Below are positions 1-10,300 of a stretch of 64,000 nucleotides of DNA, piece after piece. How positions within the stretch are numbered: the first letter of the stretch is position 1; every line of letters starts with the position of its first letter. The translations under genes were made by a program, and so were the position numbers. The DNA lies in contig NC_054876.1 of assembly GCF_018320785.1 (NCBI RefSeq), positions 9,924,712 to 9,988,711 on the forward strand, in the 5' to 3' direction. The stretch comes from Cheilinus undulatus (taxonomy: Eukaryota; Chordata; Actinopteri; Labriformes; Labridae). The notes below the pieces were generated by a model, which was not told the origin of the DNA, searched no databases, and saw only the letters and a program-made list of their open reading frames with translations.

Positions 1-735
1 TAACTCGTGACGTAGCCACTCCTGTGCTGAAAAGAAAACAACTCACTGCTGTTCTTTGTTCTTCTTTTAAAGAAGAAATGGCATCAAGATCTGATAAAAC
101 TGGCGCTTTAGCAGCATACACGCTATTGTCTTCCGCCATAATGGGCTCTATGCATGAACTGCCTCCGCATTTGGCGTTAGACTGCTCCACACTTCCAGTC
201 GGGAGAAGAGAAAGGCGTATGATGGCATATTCGTTGCAGTTTACTCGCTGTTTGCATGAGTTATCTGAGCTGACTGTTGATGACGAGTTAAATTTAGCTG
301 AAGATGTACATTGCAGCATGCGGCAAGGATGTCCAGAAGTGCTTTTAACCTGTTTTTGAAACATCATTTTAGCATGTTTGGATGGCAAGCGATGATGATA
401 GAGTAAACACAAACAACAATTGAAACAAAAAAACCCAACGAAACTGACAAATTAAAGCAGTATAGGAGGGTCTAGATTCAGTTTTAGCTTAGCACATATC
501 GTTGGGCGGAAGTTGTGAAACGGTATTATTTTCCACCTGAAATATGCCACCCCCTGCCGTGCATGGAGCCCATTGCACCGGCCTCTTGTTGCTGCTTGTG
601 TACGTCACGACTCCACCGCGCCCGAAAGTGCTGCCCCTCGCCGCTGATTGGTCCTGTCACTTTCTAACCGGGCCCAAATGGTTCAGGAGAGAGCTTTGCA
701 AGATGGATTCAGAAACATGGTAAGGTGTATCCATC
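1..735. repeat. Interspersed repeat copy (family also at 28.9, 31.1 and 42.2 kb), cut by window edge
   Basis: This segment shares several blocks with other places in the window. The stretch around 50-105 (TTCTTTGTTCTTCTTTTAAA followed by a TCTGATAAAACTGG block) recurs at about 31400-31465 and 42500-42560. The GCTGATTGGTC block at about 640 recurs at 42670. The block CTTTGCAAGATGGAT at about 695, mirrored by ATCCATCTGCTTTGCAA at about 730, recurs at 42722-42790. The last pair is an inverted repeat and looks like one end of the element. A 111-codon open stretch at 24-359 lies inside it and resembles no protein I know. I infer an old non-autonomous element; its class is not identified and its left end is outside the window. 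Confidence 0.5.
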
Positions 736-744
736 TGCTTTGCA

Positions 745-1255
745 AGGTTAGGAATGGGTTAGAAGTGGCAAAAATTAGATAAAAGTGGACAAAAAATAGG
801 CAAAAATGGGTTAGAATGGCAAAACAGGCATACGAAATGGTAAAGGGGATTATTAAGTGGTGGAAATCGGTTTAAACTGGCAAAAATGGGTTAATTGAGG
901 CAGAAACCTAGGCAGAAATTGATGGAAAGGGGTTAACCTAGCAAAATGGGCATGATAAGTAGTGAAATGGTGTTAAAATGGGCAAAAGTGGCCATTAAAA
1001 AGTGGTTAATAGTGGCAATAATGGGTCAACAGAAGCAACAATAGGTGGAAAATGGCAAGAATTGGTTTAGAAGTGGCAAAAACAGGAAGAAGAAAGTGAT
1101 GGAAAGTGTTTAGAATTGACAAAATGGGTTTTAGGTGGCAAAAATTGGTTAGACTTGGCAAAAATGGTGTGGAGTGTCAGATGTGTAAGGCATGTGTAAA
1201 AGGTAAGGCATTTTTTTGTGATGGGGTGTGGATGGGAGGAGGTGTAAGCCAAGTT
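745..1255. repeat. Degenerate minisatellite, GGGTTAGAAGTGGCAAAAA type
   Basis: About 500 bp consists of imperfect tandem copies of a roughly 20-25 bp purine-rich motif (AAAATGGGTTAGAAGTGGCA and variants, with GGCAAAA and AAGTGG as the constant parts). The reverse complement of the same motif (TGCCACTT..ACCCATTTT) fills 2390-3085 and 36780-37760, so the three arrays share an origin. Open stretches here are low-complexity and not genes. Confidence 0.75.
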
Positions 1256-1954
1256 TTTAGCAAGTTTGTTTGTTGTTTTTCCTGCTAGCTTGCTTAGCTA
1301 GCCTCGGATAAATGCTAATAAGCTAACTAGGATGAGTATGCTCATAAACCTAGCTTCATCGGCCAGTGGAAGATGTTTCTCAGATATTAGCATTACTTTG
1401 GGATTCATTTATCAAGTTTAGTGTGTATTTTATAGGTATGTAATCAGAAGTGTGCTTCTGCTATATACTAGTTAGTTATTAAGCGACTAGTGAATGATAT
1501 TAGGTCTGTTGTTGACTATTTTGGACTATTGCGACAGTGGATTATTGCTAACTCAGCTGAGTTAGTTGAAGTCTCCATCTATTAGAGTATTTATTGTGAC
1601 ATACAGTGTGCTAATTTGAACAATCCTGTCTCCATTTTTAGCTTAGCTAAGTTTTGATATAGTACTTTGTTGTATTATAAAAAAACACAATTTCACAAAC
1701 TGAAGTAAGTGTATTGTAAACTGTGCTGTACAATATATGACTGTTAGCTCTGCCCACAGAAAAAAACAAAGGTTAAGACCATAAATCATTTAATATGGGA
1801 GATTATCATGACTGCAGCCCGTTTGACCTGTGAAGTGTAATAGATTGTTGCATGTTCATGGATCATCTACTGGATTAGGAATCTCTCCATTGTAGTTTGG
1901 CAAACTAAGGGCCCCCAAACAGCATCTTGCATAGGGCCCCTACAAAGCTAGACA

Positions 1955-2090
1955 AAGCCCCGGTTGCGCAGCCCCATGTACATAGGCGACCCAGGTCCCG
2001 ATCCAGCCTGTGGATCTCCTTCATCCCAATTTCTGACTCTATCCACTGTCCGCCTCTATAAATAAGTACAAAAAAGTCAAAAATATATCT
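1955..2090 (+). repeat. tRNA-derived SINE fragment
   Basis: The segment GACTCTATCCACTGTCC followed by a pyrimidine-rich and then A-rich tail is nearly identical to the 3' part of the better preserved SINE at 35470-35625 (TAACTCTATCCACTGTCC). The head is degraded, but a CCCAGGTCCCGATCC remnant of a pol III B-box region is visible at about 1990. I infer a truncated SINE copy of the same family. Confidence 0.55.
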
Positions 2091-2204
2091 TAAAGAAGTA
2101 CACGTAAGTGAAAGTAAAACTACAGGTTAAAAAAAATCACTAAAAAATATACAAAACAACCGCTCAGTTATTACGCATATGTCTTTAGTGACTTTTTCAA
2201 CCCA

Positions 2205-3345
2205 GGCCCACTGATTCTAAACTTTGACCTTTAACCTTCAAAATCTAACCAACTTATCGTTGAGTAAGAGTAGAGGTTTAAAGAAAAACCTTTAAAGCAG
2301 TGATACTCAACATGTGGCTCTTTTGTGATTATTTGTGGCCCTTTTATGTCTTAATTTTAAATATTATTCCCCCAGAAAACCTTGAAAAGGAGAAACTTTT
2401 TGCCATTTTTGCCACTTTGCCACTATCTTTTGCCGTTAAACACCCCATTTTTCCTATTTTTTTGGCCATTTTGCAACTTCTTTCTGCCACCTTTTCCCAA
2501 TTTTGGACCTTTTTCACAATTTTAAGCTACCATTGCCATTAAATTCCCCTTTTGTTCTATTTTTTGCCCATTTTTGCAACTTCTTTTTGACAATTTTTTC
2601 CCATTTTTTCCCCCTTTTTTTTTTTTTTTTACCTTTTTTGCCACTTTTTGTCCAAATAAGCTACCTATTGCCATTAAGTACCACTTGTTTCCCTTTTTCC
2701 AAAATTTTTGCCTCTTCTTTTTGACACTGTTTTGCCCATTTTTGCCCCCTTTTTCACAATTTTTTGCCACATTTTGCCCATTGAAGCTACCTTTTGCCAT
2801 TACATACCACTTGTTTACTATTTTTTCCCCCAATTTTTGCCAGTCTTGACTGCTTTTTGCCCATTTTAGTCACTTTTCACTAGTTTCTTTTGCCACGTTT
2901 TTGCCACTTTTGGACCATTTTTTGCCAAATGTAACTCATTTTTTTGTCACTTCTCACCCATTTTCGCTACTTTCTGACCATTTTTCTTCCCATTTCACCC
3001 CTTTTTGCTGCATTTTGACCATTTTTGACACCCTTACCTAATTTTATTGCTACTTCAAGCCATTTTAGTCACTTTTCACCACTTAGATTGTGGCTCTTGC
3101 ACAGGTATTTTTCAACAATTTGGCTCTTTGATTGAGCAGGGTTAAGTAAAACTGCTTTAAAGTAGCCTATTCAGGAGATATCACATTCACAAACAAGGGA
3201 TAAACTTAAGGCCCAATATCCTTGACCTTTGACCTCCAAAATCTATCCAGCTCCAACTGAGTCAGGGCAAAGCTTGAAGAAAATTCATCACCGTGTTCTT
3301 GAGATGCCACACTTACATGAATGGAAAACCCAAAAACATAACGCC
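2205..3345 (+). repeat. Two-unit fish repeat split by a hAT insertion
   Basis: Units beginning TTTGACCTT..CAAAATCTA..CAGCT occur at about 2222-2297 and again at about 3222-3345. Each is followed by a GAGATATCACATTCACAA or GAGATGCCACACTTACATGAA block. Removing the element at 2298-3154 and one target-site copy joins 2297 to 3163 and restores unit 1 in the same order as unit 2. The family function is unknown; it is simply the insertion target here. Confidence 0.5.
2298..3154. mobile_element. hAT-like non-autonomous transposon with perfect 8 bp target duplication
   Basis: The left end reads CAGTGATACTCAAC and the right end is the reverse complement of CAGTTTTACTTAAC, giving an 11/14 terminal inverted repeat. 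Both ends are flanked by the identical octamer CTTTAAAG (2290-2297 and 3155-3162), the target duplication length of hAT transposons. The interior (about 2390-3085) is a polypyrimidine minisatellite (TTTTTGCCACTTTTGACCCA type) with no transposase, so the element is non-autonomous. Ends such as GTGGCTC..GAGCC also pair internally. Open stretches of 70-100 codons inside are low-complexity artefacts. Confidence 0.8.
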
Positions 3346-3985
3346 TCCTGTCTCAGCTGTGGCCAGCACAGAGGAATGAAATTTAATCAGTTATGGGTAT
3401 TTAATTAATTTAATTAGAGTTACGGGTAACCAGTAAAGGTCATTTAGAATTAAAGTGATGTGCTTCTTTCTTACTGAGAAGGATATAAGCAGTTAAACTA
3501 TTGCAGCAACAAAAATCATCATCATTATCATCATCATGCATGATTAAACACCTGCAGGAGACACTATTAAAGAACACCTGTTCTACCTGATCTTTTCATT
3601 ACACAATGATGCATAGCTCTACTCAAACACAGACATTAGTTTGAGTAACAGATTTCACATAGTGACAGCCCAGAGCTACATAAGAGAACATTATGATCCT
3701 CTCTACTGGACATATTTGTACTGAGAGGATGAGTCCACACATTCCCAACCCTGCTGTTCAATATCACATAACCCCTCCTATTGTGACAAATGTTCCTCTC
3801 CTTACCTCAGGTGTTTTTAAGCTCTACAGGTGGACAAAGGTGTGTTTATGAAACGACACATTCCTCTGGATCAGGACACTGGTAATTGTCTCCTCTTCTC
3901 TGCAGAAATGTGAGAAAGTTTGTCACTGTAGGGCAAACTGCTGCAGCATGGCTCCTTCACTAAACTTTTCCACTGCTTCCCTCTG
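3346..3985. other. Intergenic, nothing recognised
   Basis: Unique-looking AT-rich sequence between the repeats and the ripk4 promoter region. It has a short ATC/ATT run at about 3515-3535. No conserved coding stretch or RNA gene was seen. Confidence 0.5.
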
Positions 3986-3989
3986 TTTC

Positions 3990-4193
3990 AAAACCAGGAA
4001 GTGATGTCACAGCAGCAGACAGGCCACACCTCTCCTTTTCACCTGAGGAGAGGGAGGGACCTCACTGAGAGCTTGTCAAGGGGAAAAACAAGGAAGAGCT
4101 CACATTCAGGCAGGTCGGTGTGAGTGTTCACTTGCCCAGATTGAGACAGACAGAGAAGGATTTCACCCAGTCGCTGGGTTTCCCAACACGGAT
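3990..4193 (+). promoter_or_regulatory. Putative ripk4 promoter and 5' UTR
   Basis: This is the sequence directly before the ripk4 start codon. It is locally richer in G+C than the DNA upstream and contains an ETS-like CAGGAAGT (about 3995) and a CRE/AP-1-like TGATGTCA (4002-4009). No TATA box is obvious. The transcription start cannot be fixed from sequence; the UTR probably begins between about 4020 and 4150. These motif calls are short and could be chance. Confidence 0.3.
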
Positions 4194-4375
4194 ATGGACG
4201 TCCCGGATTCTCCTCATGGGAAAATGGGGCTGTTGAGGACCTTTGATTGCTCTGAGTTTGGCTGCTGGGAGAAAATAGGCTCAGGTGGATTTGGACAAGT
4301 ATACAAAGTCCGGCACGTACAGTGGAAAACATGGCTGGCTATCAAGTGCCCTCCCTGCCTTCATGTGGATGACAA
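4194..4375 (+). CDS. ripk4: ripk4 coding exon 1
   Basis: Encodes residues 1-60 and two bases of Lys61. It carries the short N-terminus, the glycine-rich loop GSGGFGQV and the ATP-anchoring lysine in LAIK (K51). The donor GTAAGT begins at 4376. The LLRTF motif lies at residues 13-17, as in human RIPK4, which fixes the initiator Met. Confidence 0.95.
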
Positions 4376-7300
4376 GTAAGTCAGAGAAACATGGGTTATC
4401 TTTGGATTTATGTAACTGTGTGAAGGAATTTCTCTTATCTGCCTCATGTGGAAGCTCTGAACACTTCAGATAGTCCCTTTTCATCTGTTTGTTGACTTTC
4501 AGGTGTCTTTTTCAAGGCTTTTCTCGGATATTTATCAGTATTTGGACCAAAAGTTTACGGACAGCAAATGACTGGGGGAAGTAAAACTCAAATGATATGG
4601 TAATCTGTTTGATGCCACAGCAACAACAATAGAGGTCCTAGACAGCCAACACTGGGAATTTCATTGCTCTTAATGATGAAATACAGCACTCAAACTCCCA
4701 CACAGTGTCTAAAGTGAACAAAAACATTGTCAGCATTTATGTACATAAAGGTCATGTGGTTCAAACTGATAAATCTCCATTGCATAATAATTAATTGTAT
4801 CATAAAGTACAGAAAAAAAATAATGTTAGTACAAAGAGTGGTGTTTAAAAAGCACAGTCACATTGGCAACATTTCATAAAGTGGATGGAAATTGTAAGAA
4901 ATGCTTGTTCCTTGCCATTTCTATTCACTTAACTAAATGTTGCCAATGTATTTGTGCAGTTTAGACACAACCATGTTGGTTGAACTGAAGAAAAGCAAGG
5001 ATTTTCCTCACTCCTTGTCAGTATTTCCAAATGTTGCCAACATATTTGTGCAATTAAGACACAACCACGTGGGCCACTTTTTGAAAAGTTGGTGGAACTG
5101 ACAAGGAGTGAAGAATCATTGCTTCTCATCAGTTTGTTAACTTTTTAAAATGTTGCCAACATTTTTGTGTCTGAACTGCACTTTTATGATGTTAAGCAGT
5201 TTGAAAAAATGGTCAAACTAATGAAGTATTCACTTTAATGAGAAGCCTTGTTTTTTCCTTATCAGTATTTCCAAATGCTGACAACATATTTATGCAATTT
5301 TGACTCAAATACTCAAGCAACATTTGGAACAATGGGTGGAACTGATTAGAAGCCAAGGTATTTCTCCCGCCTTGTCAGTTATTCCATTTTTTGCAATTGT
5401 TGCCAACATATTTGTGCAATTTAGACAGAAATATGCTGGCAACTTTTGGAAAGGCGTAGGTTTCCCTCAAACTTTGTCTGTATCTTCCATTCTCCAAATA
5501 TTGTCAACATACATCTGCAATTGAAGCAAAATAGGTTAGCAATATTTGGAAAAGTTGATGGAATTGACTAAGGGTTAGGGTCCTCTTCACTCTTAATTAG
5601 TTAATTCCACTTTTCCAAATATGGCCAACATTATTGTGCTATTTGGACACAAATACATTGGCAACATTTGAGGAGTTTTTGGAACTGTTGAGGAGCGAGG
5701 TCTTCCCCCACTCATTGTCAGTTACATCCACTTTCCAAATGTTGCCAATGTATTTGTGCAGTTAAGACATATATATATATACGTTGGCAACATTTGGATC
5801 TGTTGGTGGAACTGATGTAAAGTGAAGACCTTACTTTTTTAACTGTTGTCAACATAATGTGCAGTCTTTGACATAAATATGTTGGCAATATTTTGCAAAG
5901 TTTGTGGAAATGGCAAGGAATTAAAGTATCCCTTAACCCTTGTAAGTTCCACCAACTTTTTTTTTTCACTGTTGCAAACATATTTGTGCAATTTTGACAA
6001 AAATACATTAGCAAAGTTTGGAAAAGTTGTTTGAACTGACGAGGAGCAAAGGTTTTCCTAACTCTCAGTCAGTTTATCCCACTTTTTTAAGTGTTGCCAA
6101 CATTTTTGTGCAATTTATACACAAACATGTTGGCAGGATTTGGGAAAGTTGGTGGAAATGGAGATTTTCTCTGTCACACATCATTAGTGCCACCAACTTT
6201 TCCAAATGTTTCCAAAATATTTGTACAATTTAGACAATGTGCAGGAGTTTTTCCTGCAATTTTTTATAATTAAAAAAACTATTGCCCAACATTGATTGTC
6301 TTGGACTTCTGTTTTTGTTGTGGTATTGACCAGTATCAGTATCATTCTGTTTTTTTTTAACATAACATGAAAATGCTCCTTGATTAAACAATGATTTGCT
6401 TATTTAACCACAACATGCCATTTAGATTATCTTGTAACCAATAAGCATATTACTCTCAGTTTTTTTCCTATAAAACTTGTTTTGGCTGAGCAGTAGGCCT
6501 GCCATCTATTTTTTGTTTCAGAATCAGCATCAGCCTAAACTCCATCAATATAACCAGTATTTTTTTTTTAACCAATATCTCGTCTGAAAGTTAATTGCTA
6601 TGTTTTTTAAAAACGTGGTACACGTCCCAGGCCTAGGTGGAACTGAAGGAATTTATCTTATCATGCTCTTGTTGAAGCTCTAAAACACTTTCAGATCACT
6701 CCTTTTCTACTGTTTTTGACTTCTAAGTGTATTAATCTGTCTTTCCAAGCCCTTCTCCCCTCCTTTTTATTACTTTTATAACCAAAAGTCAGTCAGACAG
6801 CAGCTTAAGTCATGACTGATCGGGGCCAAAAGTCACTGGAAGGTTGAACTGTGTATGAGTCATTCCCTCTCTGCCAGTCTGGAGCCATAAAGGTTTCTCA
6901 GCAGCAAACAGGAGGCCAGGTTGAAGATCTTTAAACGCAGATATACATGGTGTTAGAGCGAGCACTGATATGCTGACTCCTCCTGAGGGGTAAAGTGAGT
7001 CCACATTGCTAAGGGCTGCAGCTGTTTACATATTCAGACCTAAACATGAAAGGTGATTTTACCCCGATCTAGTGTCGTTCTCATGTGTCCGCCTCGGGGA
7101 GGGGCTGATTTAAACAGATGTACATTTTAATGAGGGAGTAAGGTGGTCTTTGGGTTCTCTTTTCCCCTCGGGCTTTCTACTGGGAATTGCACAATCCATG
7201 TAAGGTTCTGCAGGAATCTTATTTGTGCTCTGCATGGAGCTGCAAAAAAAAGAGGGAAAATAGCTGTTTTATACCGTTTTTGTAGCCAGTCTTAACTTTT

Positions 7301-10300
7301 TTTTTAGCATTTGCACAAAGTGCACCCTATTAGAAAGGCAGAAGTGGAAGGTTCCACACTTTTTAGCAGTTATGTAATCTTTAAAAGTGTTGAGAGATTA
7401 AGCTCTAGTTGTCCCTTACTGACTTCGTGTTTGTGTGACTGATTGCTCTCTGGGTTGTCTGATATCTGATTCTGATTGCTCATTCAGTCACAACATGGCT
7501 TTAAAGAAGAGATAACCAGCAAATAGGAAGTGGTGATTTCAACATTTCCTAAAAAACAAAGGGCCTTACATCCTCTGTAAACCTGTACTGCAACTTTTAA
7601 AGCATCTGCTGACCCTGAAAAAATAGAGATGATCATCAAACATTCTGCTCTATTATGAAAACAGCCTGGAAAGCATAAAAACAACAAGGCAAAGGATGAT
7701 TTTAACCTCCTCCTAAAACCAACAAGGCCTTGCATCCTTTCTGGGAGCTTAAAGCTTCTTCTGACCCTGAAAATGTGTCATCGACCAGAAAGATCTCCAG
7801 CATGTTTCTAAATCATATGACCACCAAACATTTCTAAAAAAAGAGCATCGGCCTGTCATCCTTTCTAAAACCTGCCGTGCAGCTTAAAGCATCCGCTGAC
7901 CCTGAACTGAAGATGTTATCATCCTCAAACATCTGCAGAGTACATAAACAGCCATTAGACTGAAGCCTTCATTGACCCGCGCATAACTTCCAGCAGCAGG
8001 GACTCAAAGCGGCCTTTGTGTGTCCGTGCTGCAGGCTGCAGGCTGAAGGTTGTCGCTGTGTGGCACAGACAATGAGAGAGAGGCTGTCAGACCGGTCTGA
8101 CCGGGCCTCGCTCTTAGAGCTGGGACATTGTTGTTTGGTTCTGAGGAGCTGCTCAGGAGCACGCTGGATTAGACGGAGGGTTTAGCAAACAAGCGCTCAC
8201 CCAGTCTCTTAATCAGGCTCCTTTACTGCTGCCAGGGAGTAGGGCTGGGAAACATGTCAGGTTTTTAAGATGCAGTGATGTGTTTTCATATGAGATATAG
8301 GGCAAAGACTGTCACATTAATGGCTGCAAATAAGGACAGATTTAACCGTTTTAATCTTATAGTGTGTGGTGTGTAATGACATGACCAACACAGCACACCA
8401 CACACTAACAGACTCCCTCACCAACAACCAGTCTCCACTCTCAAAACTTAAAATCTTGTGCTGTCAAATGCAACTAAACAAGCTAATTGTGGCTAGCTGT
8501 AAAGCCCAAAATACACCAACGCCATCCGATCCAAATGATCACCCCAATTATTTTTCATGCACCAAACCACACTGGCAGCAGAAGCCAGGATGTAATGTGA
8601 CGTGCAATTTCCACCATTGCTCTATTACGATTACAGCTGGTGTTCTGACGATTTCTGCTGCTTTGTTTAAAATTGCATCTTCACTGTGAAGTCTGACCCT
8701 AATGTGCAAACTAGCACATTTCAGTTGGTAGCAGGAATCAATAGACGTGTTTCCTGAGAGAGCAGCTGTTTTCTACATCTTGGCTGCTGGAGTTGCAGCT
8801 CTGTTTGAGATCCCAGAAGAAATGTGCCATCTTCTGTCCCCAGTGTGTTTATGTTGTATAAACACTCTTGTTGTTGCCTGAAATCCACAAGTTGGTCCTC
8901 CACTTCTCACATCCATCTAACTTTCTGCTAAACGTTTGTTTTCATCACATGGCTGTGTTTGTTGTGCTTCCTTCTTCCGTCAGCTGGCTCCTTAGTTGGC
9001 TATTATTCCATTCAACAAAACAAGGGCATCCAAATCAGAGTGGCCCCAATCATCTTCAAGCAGGTCAGAGAGGGAAAGATAACTTTAAACACCCTACAGA
9101 AAAATTTAAGATAATCTATCTGTAGAGCCAGATAATTGGGCCTTTGCTGACTTTGGTGAAAAGGAGGGAACTGGGCCCAAAGTCAGGCCAGTTATCTTGG
9201 ACTGTGTACTCCACTATCAGTGGTTTATATGGATAAAGTTTATGTTGATGTTGATAGGGAAAATAGCAATGATAATGAGGCCAATACTCAGGAAAAGATT
9301 GTTTCCAGTAAGCACCATTAATGATATGGAATTACCATTTTAATTATTTTTTTGATTTTAGGAGCATTCATATTAGCAGTAAAAATCAAAGGGTATTGAT
9401 ACCTATTTAATACTGCAGCAACAACAGAAGTCCTAAAACACCCAATATATATGTAACTAGCAATCCCTCCTCACCACCTTCCACCCACTTTTCTAAATGT
9501 TGCTGATGCATTTGTGCAATTTATTCTCTTTTAGTTAAAATATGACTAAGGATCATTAAATGTCTTAATTTTTTGATACCAACAAAGATTAAATACAAAA
9601 TAAATGGTATGAAGGGCACAGGAAATTTGACAGCCCCAATATAGGGAAATGTTGCTAATGTTTTTGCACAATTTACATGGTGTACAGAAGTTTTCCTGCA
9701 ATAAATCGCTTGATATCAGGTGTCTATAACTTCCATTTGTGTTGCTGTGGTATCAAACAGGTATAAATATGGCTTTGTTTTTAATAATAATATAAATCCT
9801 CCTTAATATTTAAAACTTTTGGATACTGTAAATCAATAAAATCCTTGCTCTCTGAAAGATCAGTCGTATCAAACAATGTCAAAGCTTTAGTAAGTGACTT
9901 CTGTTTTTAGACATGGTTGTTGGAGGGGAATAAATTGATTGCTTGCATTCTCTTGCACATTGTTTAAATTGCACAAATACATCAGCAACATTTTGGTGCA
10001 CCAAAATATTTGTGCAATTTTGAGTTTGCTCACAATCTTTGGTACTGAAAATATATTTCCTTACATTGAGTACTTATGACTCTATTTTTGTTCCTGTGGT
10101 ACCAACACAGTTATCAAAATTGTTTGATTTTAGTTACATATGGAAGTTTAAAACTTCTGGTATCCTGTCACCTGTTCCTGGAGGACTGCGCTTCTTTCTA
10201 ATGCACAACTCTAAAGGACAACACGGCTACCCCCATTGAACACAGCACTAAAGAAACCTGATCTGCTCTGCAGTAAAGAGCTGCAGGAGTATTTGCTGTG

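Noticed and set aside
24..359. 111-codon open stretch on the + strand at the window start
   Set aside because: It lies within a repeat whose blocks recur at 31.4 and 42.5 kb without an open frame there, and it resembles no protein family I know.
2300..2849. Overlapping Phe/Pro-rich and Lys/Gly-rich open stretches on both strands
   Set aside because: They are translations of a polypyrimidine minisatellite, not genes.
4194..4226. Met11 of ripk4 as the true start instead of Met1
   Set aside because: Starting at Met1 keeps residue numbering identical to mammalian RIPK4 (LLRTF at 13-17, K51, D143).
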